Of a stretch of 64,000 nt of DNA, positions 53,456-62,374 are shown piece after piece (position 1 is the first letter of the stretch; each line of letters starts with the position of its first letter). The position numbers and the translations under genes were made by a program. The notes under the pieces are model-generated. The model was not told where the DNA came from, made no database searches, and worked only from the letters and a program-made list of their open reading frames with translations. This stretch comes from Anaerolineae bacterium (GTDB lineage Bacteria; Chloroflexota; Anaerolineae; Aggregatilineales; Phototrophicaceae): positions 54,063 to 118,062 of the forward strand of contig JADLAY010000051.1 in the NCBI GenBank assembly GCA_020849765.1, read 5' to 3'.

Positions 53456-54935
53456 ACCCAGATCCTCCTCTTGAACTAAGAATGCGCGTTTGAAATTCAT
53501 CTTCGGAAAGCTCTTCGTACTGTCCATTCGACCAATTATCAGACCAATACCAAATGCGAGTTGAGTTTTCGCATCTTACACAATCAAAATCCCGACCCTC
53601 CCGCTTGCCACGTTCACCAGGGATCTCACCCGCTTTTAGTACAGCTGATTCCCCAATGGCACATTGATAGAAGATGTTCAAATCTGTTACACTAGATGTA
53701 CCAACAAGGATTCCTCCAGCTGAAGATAGAACAATATATGGATTATCATATGTACCTTCCGCAATATCTTGTTGCAGTTGATCGATGCGAGTTTGGTCGA
53801 ATGAAACCTCAAATGAGAGCTCAGGATGCCGTGACAGATCCCTTAGCCCACCTGACCTAATTGTGTTGCCGTCCAGATAGTCTGCAACAACAGGATACAC
53901 AGTTCGAACTGCATTTCGAATAGTTGGGTCCGATGAATAAAAGAAGGCAAGTGGATCACCATTTGCACAATATCCATTCACAAGCAACCCAGCCAAAGTT
54001 TTTACCCGTTGTGTGACGCCCTGGAAGGGTAATTGCAGACTGAGGAATCCCGCGTGATCGTACTGACCGATTGTTCGCCACAATCCTGTAGCACCTGTGT
54101 TTGGGTCTGGAAACTGAAATGCGTTTATTTGCATAAGCATGAGAGCTACCCACGAATGTTCATCGTTTACCAGACCTTCTCTAACCGCTGTAACCGACAG
54201 AACCACCTTCCCGTTGGAATCTCTCATCGGGCAAGGGCCTGTCAAGTCTGCGAGTAATTGACAAGCAGCGTATGGGTCTCCACACTGCATACCGCTCGGA
54301 TCTACTGCGTTCGACACATTCCCTTCAACATACATATATCCATTCAGGCTCATCGGACGGTTCATAACCCCTTCAAAGGGATCAAGGCTCAGGAACGTGC
54401 CGATACTTGGATTGAGATACCGTGCCCGGTGATATTGTATGCCGATTGGATCGCGCATTTCACCTGTGCCGACGAAAGGCATGGCAAAGCTGCCCATCTC
54501 ATCGAACGGTGTGAGGTACGGTGTCATCTGGCGACTGCCCTGCACCGCTAAGAAGCTGCCGACCTCAGAACGCACGTTGCCCAACGCATCCTGCACCGCG
54601 TATATCCAGTTGCCTGCGTTATCTTCCATTGCATGGATTCCACGCGGGCCATGGATGTAGCGATCCGTGTTGCCGCCCGTTGTCGCAGCAAGGACTTTCA
54701 CCAAGCCAGGCTGTGTATCCAGCAGGTATTGCGTCACGACAGGGCTAGATGTACCGATGGCCTGAGAGATGCGATTATTCAGACCATCATAGGCGTAGGC
54801 AGTCAGCTCAGCCGGTGTGCCGTTGTCCACTTCCAGCAGCCGGTTGGCGCGATCCCACACGTAGGCATTCGCCCCGTCGCTGGTCAGATTGCCGTTGTCG
54901 TCGTAGGTCAGCGTCGCGCCCCCTGCGGCGGTCAT
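53430..54935 (-). CDS. Orphan RHS C-terminal module (core end plus variable tip)
   Basis: 501 residues. The first 215 repeat the end of the large RHS protein (GGATLTYDDNGNLTSDG, TDRYIHGPRGIHA, RARYLNPSIGTF, NAVDPSG, the RHS core end). The last 286 form a Cys- and Trp-containing tip homologous to that of the large protein: MRDSNGKVVLSVTAVRE, ALMLMQINAF, VNGYCANGDPLAF, YQCAIGESAVL, YVKSC. No signal, no ribosome binding site, and a TAG stop lies in frame 18 bases before the ATG. Homology to the large gene ends exactly there, at AACCAGATG. I read it as a displaced, probably silent cassette. Confidence 0.8.
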   Translation of the reverse strand: MTAAGGATLTYDDNGNLTSDGANAYVWDRANRLLEVDNGTPAELTAYAYDGLNNRISQAIGTSSPVVTQYLLDTQPGLVKVLAATTGGNTDRYIHGPRGIHAMEDNAGNWIYAVQDALGNVRSEVGSFLAVQGSRQMTPYLTPFDEMGSFAMPFVGTGEMRDPIGIQYHRARYLNPSIGTFLSLDPFEGVMNRPMSLNGYMYVEGNVSNAVDPSGMQCGDPYAACQLLADLTGPCPMRDSNGKVVLSVTAVREGLVNDEHSWVALMLMQINAFQFPDPNTGATGLWRTIGQYDHAGFLSLQLPFQGVTQRVKTLAGLLVNGYCANGDPLAFFYSSDPTIRNAVRTVYPVVADYLDGNTIRSGGLRDLSRHPELSFEVSFDQTRIDQLQQDIAEGTYDNPYIVLSSAGGILVGTSSVTDLNIFYQCAIGESAVLKAGEIPGERGKREGRDFDCVRCENSTRIWYWSDNWSNGQYEELSEDEFQTRILSSRGGSGYVKSCRPL

Positions 54936-54966
54936 CTGGTTGATGATATTCTAGCATGAGAGTTGG

Positions 54967-54990
54967 GTGGGGTAGAAAAAACTACCCCAC
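54967..54990. repeat. Hairpin between exported protein 1 and the orphan RHS module
   Basis: Arms GTGGGGTAG (54967-54975) and CTACCCCAC (54982-54990) flank six A residues on the plus strand (six T on the minus strand). It lies 27 bases beyond the stop of the small exported protein in its direction, and 32 bases before the orphan's homology begins. There is no U-tract after the stem. It may end the toxin operon transcript. Confidence 0.55.
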
Positions 54991-55016
54991 AAACATAGAG
55001 TTATTAAAGTCGATGC

Positions 55017-55403
55017 TTATTCCGGCATATCTAGAACACTTATCAATACAATATTCGTGAAGGGAGTACACCTCTTAAATATTGCTTGACCAGCGCGTTC
55101 TCTGAAGCAAATGTAATCCTCTCCGATCTCATCTATTTGAATGGTGGTTTCGTCGTCGGGGCCGTCGATTCCATCGGGAACTGTCCAAGTGCTTTGATCT
55201 GCAACTAGCGGAACTGAAAATCGAAATAGAATTTCCTCATCACGAATTTGTGCAAGCAATTCGCTCATTTTTAATTGTCCTTCTTGTGCCGTAACATAGG
55301 AAGCAGATTGTGACACTAGTAACAATACTGAGCCAATTCCTACAACGGCACAGAACGTCAACAACTTGAGCACAGGATCCAGGTTAGCTACACGACGCAA
55401 CAT
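55017..55403 (-). CDS. Small exported protein, candidate immunity protein 1
   Basis: 128 residues from ATG 55403, with GGAGGT seven bases upstream, inside the last codons of the RHS gene (20-bp overlap). Signal peptide LLTFCAVVGIGSVLLLVSQS ending near VTAQ. The C-terminus has QIDEIGEDYICFRERAGQAI and RCTPFTNIVLIS, which align with the protein at 53066-53455. It is exported, which fits a partner toxin that acts outside the cytoplasm. The family is unknown to me. Confidence 0.75.
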   Translation of the reverse strand: MLRRVANLDPVLKLLTFCAVVGIGSVLLLVSQSASYVTAQEGQLKMSELLAQIRDEEILFRFSVPLVADQSTWTVPDGIDGPDDETTIQIDEIGEDYICFRERAGQAIFKRCTPFTNIVLISVLDMPE

Positions 55404-58400
55404 AAAGTCCACCTCCGTATTGGTCGTTGAGGTTATTTCCTTGAGAGCGGTTAACTCGCACAAACTGCTGAGTCGCGGAGATTTGCTGTCCGACCTGCGT
55501 TCCAATTTGATTACGAACCTCAGTCGATAGGCTACTCGGAATATGCCACCACCATTCAGCTACAGTAGTGCACGGGGTACAAGTGTAGTTGCCTGTTGCA
55601 GACAAAGCATTGATGATTGTGTTAGGGTCGCGTGCTAAAACGGCTTGTTCCCCTACCGCACATTGATACCCTAACCATGCTCGTGTAATTTCTGCACCAC
55701 CAACGACAATTGCTCGATCAGCACCGGATGCCTCGAAAACACATTGCAGTGGATAATTGGGATCTGCTCTGAATTCAGCCGCACGGGTTGCGTCAATGGA
55801 AACTTCAGAGCGTGCGTCTGGATTTCCTGCAATACCCTGCAAACACCGATTTCCGGCAATGTCTGGATACGACTGATTAACCAATGCCATTGGATCGCTG
55901 GGATTGGCGCAATAACCATTCACTATTTGAGTGGCAATGTTCAGTATTCTGGTTTGAGACGGATCAGCAACGATCATTGTAGTACTCTGTCCTGCGCTAG
56001 TCCAAGTACCCAATTCTCGCCAGTTTATGCCCCCTGTGGCAATAAAGGTATTTAACTGCATTACCATGAGTCCTGCAATAGCCACATCATTCTGTGCTAA
56101 TGGGCCAAAACCATCTGATTCGGTAATCGCCGTAGCTGCAAGAACATTAACACCGTTTTTATCTCTCATTCCACAAGGCGCTAGTGTAGGAACGGGCGTA
56201 GGTGTCCTAGCATTACATGGGCGAAAAATCGGACTTCCTGATTGGCAAAGCAGATTAAAAGGCCAAACATGGCAGGAGCAATCAGTGGCCTGGTAACAAC
56301 GGCCACTCGCGTCTGTCGCGTTTGGCGTGTTCCCTGCAACCCAGCTATAACCATTCAAAGTCATAGGGGTACATGCCATGCCTTCGAACAGATCGAGCGC
56401 GGTGAAGATGCCCAGCGCCGGGTTGTAATCGCGTGCGCGCAGGTGCACCAGGCCAGTCTCGTTCGTGGGTTCGCCGGTAAAGCCGTACATCGTCTGCGGC
56501 GTGCCGACTTCATCGTAGGGGGTACCATAGTCCGCGTAGCTGCCGCTCCACTGCACTGCACCCGTGTTGTCCGCCACACCGCGCACACTGCCCAGGCCAT
56601 CCTGCACCATCCATTCCCAGTTATCCGCGGTGTCGCGCTGTGCGTGAATGCCGCGCGGGCCATGGACGTAGCGGTCGGTGTTCGCGCCGGTCGTCGCGGT
56701 CAGGACGACGGACAGGCCGGGTTGCAGGTCGAGCAGGTACTGCGTGACCGTGCTGCTGATCGTCTGTGAAACGCGGTTGTTCAGCCCGTCGTAGGCATAG
56801 CTCACACCGCCCATGGACAGCAGCCGGTTGGCGCGATCCCAGGCGTAGGTGTTGGTGCCGTCGCTGGTCAGGTTGCCGTTGTCGTCGTAGGTCAGCGTCG
56901 CGCCGCCTGCGGTGGTCATCTGGTTGGCGGCGTTGAAGGTGTAGTTCGTCGTCGTCGGAGTGCCCGCCACCGTCTCGATCTGCTGCACACGGTTGCCCGC
57001 CAGGTCGTAGCTGTACTGGTAGCGCCGCAGCAGATCGGCGTCCCCTGCCCCGGCGTTGATGCCGGGTGCATAGCGCGCCTCCGTCAGCCGCGCCAGGCTG
57101 TCGTAGTGGTAGCGGATGGTGTGCAGCGTATAGGTCGTGTCCGCCACGACCAACTGCTTGAAGCGCACCACAGGATGGGAAGGTTGCGCGCCGCCGTTTT
57201 GCTCCGCCCGGTTGCGGATCTCCAGCACGTGCGGGCCTTCGTGCGCCAGCTTGCGGCTGTCCACGCCCATCGTGATCAGGATGTCGCGCTGTCCCTCGCT
57301 GGCCGCGTAGCCATCGAATGACTGCCAGAACGAGCCATCGATGTAGAGGTCGTAAATGCTGTGGTCAGGCCCGGTGCCCATTGTCAGCGTCGCCTCGTTA
57401 CCGAAGAAGCCGAGCATCAGCCGCGCGCAGGGCCGGTCCGCCACTTTGAAGCCGTTATAATAATTCATCCAGTCGTCGGTTAACACCAACCCCTTGTCAA
57501 TATAGTCAATGATGGTGTCCGTCGTTGTCGCCGGGTGCGCCAGCAGCTCCTGTGCCTGGGTGCGGTTCCCACGCTTATCGACCTCGTAGCGGAAATCCGC
57601 CAGCGTCTTGCTGCCTTGCGTATGGCGCAGGCGTCGCAGCCTGCCGCCTACATCATAGGTATAGCGCGAGCGCAGCCCATTGTGACGTTCGGTGACAATG
57701 TGACGCCCCACATTATCGTAGCCAAACTGAGTTTCCTGAGTGCTCGAATTCCAATCGGTCAGCGAGACGAGCCGCCCACGTTGGTCGTAGGTGTAGGTCA
57801 CATCCAGACCCAGACCGCCCGGCAGTATCAGCTTGGTGCGCAAACCCCCCGCATCGTATTCATAGCTGACCGTCTCATCGACTGAGCTGCCGCCGTCATT
57901 GTCGAAGCCAACGCTCGTCAACCGCCGCACGTCGTCATACCCGAATGTCGTCTCACGGATAAGCGTCGAATCGATGTATTCACTCATCTGCTGGCGCGTG
58001 CCCAGCTTGTCGTAGGTGAATACTACGTCAGGTGTATTGCTGGGAACGACAGGATCGCCATAGGGAACATAGGTGATACTCGCCAGGCGTCCGGCCCGGT
58101 CAAATTCACGTTCCACTTCATAATTGGTTAGATCAGTGATACCCGGCATCGTCATCGTAGTGCGTGTGCGCCCGCCGGTGACATCGGTATACTCGCTCGC
58201 CCACACCTTGCCCAGCGGATTGGTCAGCGCTGTGCGACGGTTGAGCTGGTCATACGCATAGGTGGTCTCATTGCCACGCGGTTCGTGCTGGCTAGTGATT
58301 CGTCCCGCCTTGTCGAACACCACATCGACGATGATGTTCTGGTCGTTGTCGGTGCCGTGAAGGATCGCCGTGCCATTGGACTGCTCCCAGCGCCCATCGG

Positions 58401-61400
58401 TCGCATCCCATACCCAGGTGGCGGGATCGCTCGTCGCTTGTGCAATGTATCCCTGCACGACGCGGCGGCGGCGGCGCACGCCATCATAGCGGTACTTAAT
58501 CACCACACCTTCTGGATCGGTCATGCCGTCGACCGAACCATCCTTGAAGTAAGTTGTCTGCGAGCCATTACCCATAGGATCGGTCAGGCTGATCTGTCGC
58601 CCGGCACGGTCGTAGTCGTATTCCGTGATCAGGTTGGTATCGTTGTAATGACGGTGATGCGGCGGCACGAAGCGCCAGACCCCTTCGCTGTCGCGCTCGT
58701 CCGGTGAAATCGGCTCGCCATTCACCTTATACACCGGCGCACCGGTCGGATTACCCACCGGTGGGTACAACGGCACGTAATGCGTAATTGCTCGGCGCAC
58801 GCGCCCAGCCTTGTCATAGTTGGTGTAGCTGGATGTCGCCTGCGGCGTGTTGGCCACCTGCGTCACGGCCAGCCGGCGTCCCAGCTTGTCGTAGGTAATC
58901 GCCGTCTCTGTCCCGCGAGCATCTGTCGTGGACGTGACTCGTCCAGCTCGGTCATAGACCGTGGTCGAAATCAGGTCTTCATCCGGGAAAGCGGCATTAA
59001 AGACGCCATCGACATAGTTGACAATCGCCTTGATGCGGCGCCCCAGAGCATCGTATTCGTAGCGCGTCTCACGCCCCAGCGGATCGATGGTACTCTCCAC
59101 GCGCCCCTGGGCGTCATAGACCGTCTGGCTGATGATGTCGTCATCCGGATTGCTGCTGCCGACATAGCTAGGATCCTCCGGCGCAGGCGCAGGATCCCCG
59201 GTTTCGTAGGTGCAGTTAACAACCGTTTTGGTGAGCCGACCCTGGGTATCGTAGACTTTCCAGGTTGTGCGGCCATTCGGATCTTGCACCCACCACACTC
59301 GCCCAGTGCCATCATACTCCGTGATCGTGATGCGATCTTTGTCTGAGTCGGTGCTGGGCACGTAGCTGTCGCTGCGCGGGTCATTGACGCTGCCATCGGT
59401 CGCCGTTCCGACCGCATTGGCAATCGTCTTGACCGCCCGGTTCAAGCCGTCGTATTTCATCCACGTGCGCCGCCCCAGGCTGTCCTCGGTGTACATCACC
59501 CGTCCATGGGTGTCATAGGCGGTCAGGGTCAGGATATCCTGGTCAGCATTACCGGAAATCGAATAGCCTGCCAGCGAGGGGTCGCCGATGATGTTATAGT
59601 CCGGTTCGTGTGGGTTTTGGATGACTCGCACCTGACGCCCCAATGGATCGTAGCCATAGAGCGTGGTCTGCCAAACCTCCGTCGAAGACGTCTTCTCAAC
59701 CAGCCGCTGCGTCCGGATTACACGCCCCAGCGCATCATATTCTGTCGTCTCAATCTGGTCGCGATCCGAATCCGTGCTCGGCTCGTAGTTTGACGACCTG
59801 GGATCATTGGCAGCGTCGTAGCCCATATCCCCCGGGTCGAGGTCGATAGTCGCCGCATCTTTGGCATTCCGAACCGTCTTGATGGGTCGATTCAACTGAT
59901 CGTAGACCGTAAAGGAGACATTGTAGATTTCGGTGCTACCAATCTTGTCAACCAGGGTTTGGGTGCTGACAACATTCCCCACCGCGTCATAGCGCGTCAT
60001 CGACACCAGGTCCTGATCGGGTGCGGTATTCACTGCGTAGGCACCCAACGTCGGATCGGGCGTTGTTCCAGAATAATCATTGTTGTACGATGGCGCATGG
60101 GCGCTCTGGATCGTTTTGATCACACGTCCGGCATCGTCATAGCCGTAGAGAGTCACATTGCCCAGCGTATCTCGCTGCAAGCGCAGCATCCCCCGCGCAT
60201 TGTATTCGCTATCGGAGATGATATTCTCCGTATTGTCTGTACCATGCGCAATTGGGGTAGGATCCGATTCGCTCTTCTCCCACCGCGGTGGTTCATCATT
60301 TTCCGGATCCGGGTTCCACACCCACAGATCTGGTTGCTCAGGGCTACCCCCACTTTGATTAACGTAGTTGCCAATCGTGCGCTCAACCCGATTGAGCGCA
60401 TCGTAGAAGGTCAGTGTTGCCTGAGCGAAGCTCGCCCCGGCATTGGTCGTTGTCTTCACCCTGCGGCCTAGGGCATCGTATTCATGGGTCGTCACCCGAT
60501 TGACGTCCGGGGTCTGCTCGTCATACAGCGCTACTGCCTGAGCCGCATCTTCCGGATCTTGGTTTAAGCCCGGATCGTAGTTACAGATCGAGGCGACGAC
60601 ATTCCCGGCCTCGTCGTAGACCGTGTACGAGATATCACACGCGCCGAAGTTGCTGCTCTGCTGTGTTTTGACCACGCGACCGACACCATCATAGCTGTAG
60701 GTGGTGGTGACATCATTTGTGCCGCCGATGTCGGATTGGGTGACGGTCTGCAACAAGCCTGCGCCTTCTCCGCTACTGTAGTAGCTGCGCGCGACCTCCT
60801 GCAAAACAGTTGTACCGTCCAGCGGGTCAATGAGTTTCTCGGTCAGGGTGCGGCCCTTATCGTCGTAGGTAAACTCCTGCCAGCGCAGTACAGTATGACT
60901 GGTATCGTCATCGATGATCTTGATCCGTGTCGGCAGGCGCGGATTATTAGTCACATCACCATAGGTGTATTCGGTGCGCCGACCCTCCGCATCTATACTC
61001 GCCTGCAAGGTCTCGTTTGTGTTGTAGGCAAACTGTGTCGCGTTCTGCTTGGCATCCGTGACCGAATTGAGTAGTTTGCCATCCTCACTCCATGAAAGCC
61101 GGGTGACACTTCCGTTCGCGTCTATGTGAGCGCTTGGACGATACTCCCAATTCAACCGCTGCTCAGCATAGTTGCCTGCGGGATCCTCGCTTCCCTGATG
61201 AACACCATGCGTAAAGCGATGAGTAGTGGTCTTTCCAGCCGTTGTCTCTGTTGACACATCCGCTTCCGGCTGAAAGTTGTAGGTGGTCGTCTTCAAGTCG
61301 GCACCCAGCGCTTGCACCACTTCAGTCACTTGCCCGTCTTGGAGCTGATACGACAATGACTTTAGCGAAATCTCGCTTCCTGCTCCGTTAACCGGCGGCG

Positions 61401-62373
61401 AGACGTGTTCGATCAAGTAGTTCAGTTGCTCCGGATCGGCCTGTGGGCCGGTTTCAACGTAGTAGCGATACTCCCAGGTGTAACCTCGTACATCGCGAAC
61501 GTGCGTCAGCAGACTATCCGTGCCATCGACAATCGTTTCGCCGTCAAGCACCTTGTTCAAGCTGTATGCATATTCAACATAACGCCCTTCTAGATCCTGA
61601 GGATCCGTGTCGTCAAACGTGTGGTCGCCAACCCGAAACAGCTGCCCCGTGTGTGGTCCACTCATGTAGTAGCGGAATACGAGCTTGCGACCATCGTCCG
61701 CGTTGATCTCCACAAGCTGACCATTATCAAAGACATACGCCCACTCGTCTCCATTCGGCCAGCGTCGGAAGAGCAGTTGGCCGGTGTTATCGTAGACCTC
61801 AGTCTGCCGAGAGGACAGCGTTAAGGTGTATCGTTGTGACCCTACGTTATAGTCGATAAACGCCGTTGAACCTGGGTCGGCATCGTAGTGATTGGTGGCC
61901 GTCTGCGTAAATTCGACAGCCCCACCACCAGGCGTGCGCAACACAAGTTTGGAGCCTGCAACGCTGAGTGCGTTGCGATGATTATGCGTCCAACCCATCC
62001 CTAACAACTGAAAGTCCGGGTCATTCAATTTGCTCTGCCGATACGCGCGTGTAAAGGCCAGAGCACCTACCGGCGTCATAACCGAGAGGTCGGTGATCTG
62101 CTCCCGTTTTTCACCAAGCAGCAGGCTTACGGGATCGCCACTCGAAAAGCTGTCAAAAGCCGCGTATGCGTAGCAGGCGTCACCCTCACCTGAGTACGGG
62201 CCGTTATGTGCAGGAGCTCCCCATTCCACCTCAAGCATGGTGGCGAGGGTCGCCACCTGGCGACGTTTGCCCGGTTTGTATTCGAACATTCCGGCCGCAT
62301 TTGTGACCTGGCGACGATTGCCTGGCTTGTACTCCACCATTCCGGTGATGTTGGTTGAACGACGAGATCCCAT
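55384..62373 (-). CDS. RHS/YD-repeat protein with novel C-terminal tip (putative polymorphic toxin)
   Basis: 2329 residues, no signal peptide. In order: three short repeats at the N-terminus (GMVEYKPGNRRQVT, GMFEYKPGKRRQVA, TMLEVEWGAP); a DUF6531-like start (DPVSLLLGEKREQITDLSVM); many YD repeats (YDALGRRVKTT, YDGLNRAVKT); a beta-sandwich-like insertion near residues 1610-1750; the RHS core (TDRYVHGPRGIHA, RARDYNPALGIFT) ending NATDASG at about 2024; and a tip of about 305 residues. The tip has MRDKNGVNVLAATAITE, GLMVMQLNTF, VNGYCAN, YQCAVGEQAVL and ten or more Cys. It starts one base after the tail-like gene. RHS shells encapsulate a C-terminal toxin; that this tip is toxic is inferred. Confidence 0.88.
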   Translation of the reverse strand: MGSRRSTNITGMVEYKPGNRRQVTNAAGMFEYKPGKRRQVATLATMLEVEWGAPAHNGPYSGEGDACYAYAAFDSFSSGDPVSLLLGEKREQITDLSVMTPVGALAFTRAYRQSKLNDPDFQLLGMGWTHNHRNALSVAGSKLVLRTPGGGAVEFTQTATNHYDADPGSTAFIDYNVGSQRYTLTLSSRQTEVYDNTGQLLFRRWPNGDEWAYVFDNGQLVEINADDGRKLVFRYYMSGPHTGQLFRVGDHTFDDTDPQDLEGRYVEYAYSLNKVLDGETIVDGTDSLLTHVRDVRGYTWEYRYYVETGPQADPEQLNYLIEHVSPPVNGAGSEISLKSLSYQLQDGQVTEVVQALGADLKTTTYNFQPEADVSTETTAGKTTTHRFTHGVHQGSEDPAGNYAEQRLNWEYRPSAHIDANGSVTRLSWSEDGKLLNSVTDAKQNATQFAYNTNETLQASIDAEGRRTEYTYGDVTNNPRLPTRIKIIDDDTSHTVLRWQEFTYDDKGRTLTEKLIDPLDGTTVLQEVARSYYSSGEGAGLLQTVTQSDIGGTNDVTTTYSYDGVGRVVKTQQSSNFGACDISYTVYDEAGNVVASICNYDPGLNQDPEDAAQAVALYDEQTPDVNRVTTHEYDALGRRVKTTTNAGASFAQATLTFYDALNRVERTIGNYVNQSGGSPEQPDLWVWNPDPENDEPPRWEKSESDPTPIAHGTDNTENIISDSEYNARGMLRLQRDTLGNVTLYGYDDAGRVIKTIQSAHAPSYNNDYSGTTPDPTLGAYAVNTAPDQDLVSMTRYDAVGNVVSTQTLVDKIGSTEIYNVSFTVYDQLNRPIKTVRNAKDAATIDLDPGDMGYDAANDPRSSNYEPSTDSDRDQIETTEYDALGRVIRTQRLVEKTSSTEVWQTTLYGYDPLGRQVRVIQNPHEPDYNIIGDPSLAGYSISGNADQDILTLTAYDTHGRVMYTEDSLGRRTWMKYDGLNRAVKTIANAVGTATDGSVNDPRSDSYVPSTDSDKDRITITEYDGTGRVWWVQDPNGRTTWKVYDTQGRLTKTVVNCTYETGDPAPAPEDPSYVGSSNPDDDIISQTVYDAQGRVESTIDPLGRETRYEYDALGRRIKAIVNYVDGVFNAAFPDEDLISTTVYDRAGRVTSTTDARGTETAITYDKLGRRLAVTQVANTPQATSSYTNYDKAGRVRRAITHYVPLYPPVGNPTGAPVYKVNGEPISPDERDSEGVWRFVPPHHRHYNDTNLITEYDYDRAGRQISLTDPMGNGSQTTYFKDGSVDGMTDPEGVVIKYRYDGVRRRRRVVQGYIAQATSDPATWVWDATDGRWEQSNGTAILHGTDNDQNIIVDVVFDKAGRITSQHEPRGNETTYAYDQLNRRTALTNPLGKVWASEYTDVTGGRTRTTMTMPGITDLTNYEVEREFDRAGRLASITYVPYGDPVVPSNTPDVVFTYDKLGTRQQMSEYIDSTLIRETTFGYDDVRRLTSVGFDNDGGSSVDETVSYEYDAGGLRTKLILPGGLGLDVTYTYDQRGRLVSLTDWNSSTQETQFGYDNVGRHIVTERHNGLRSRYTYDVGGRLRRLRHTQGSKTLADFRYEVDKRGNRTQAQELLAHPATTTDTIIDYIDKGLVLTDDWMNYYNGFKVADRPCARLMLGFFGNEATLTMGTGPDHSIYDLYIDGSFWQSFDGYAASEGQRDILITMGVDSRKLAHEGPHVLEIRNRAEQNGGAQPSHPVVRFKQLVVADTTYTLHTIRYHYDSLARLTEARYAPGINAGAGDADLLRRYQYSYDLAGNRVQQIETVAGTPTTTNYTFNAANQMTTAGGATLTYDDNGNLTSDGTNTYAWDRANRLLSMGGVSYAYDGLNNRVSQTISSTVTQYLLDLQPGLSVVLTATTGANTDRYVHGPRGIHAQRDTADNWEWMVQDGLGSVRGVADNTGAVQWSGSYADYGTPYDEVGTPQTMYGFTGEPTNETGLVHLRARDYNPALGIFTALDLFEGMACTPMTLNGYSWVAGNTPNATDASGRCYQATDCSCHVWPFNLLCQSGSPIFRPCNARTPTPVPTLAPCGMRDKNGVNVLAATAITESDGFGPLAQNDVAIAGLMVMQLNTFIATGGINWRELGTWTSAGQSTTMIVADPSQTRILNIATQIVNGYCANPSDPMALVNQSYPDIAGNRCLQGIAGNPDARSEVSIDATRAAEFRADPNYPLQCVFEASGADRAIVVGGAEITRAWLGYQCAVGEQAVLARDPNTIINALSATGNYTCTPCTTVAEWWWHIPSSLSTEVRNQIGTQVGQQISATQQFVRVNRSQGNNLNDQYGGGLYVASCS

Positions 62374-62374
62374 G

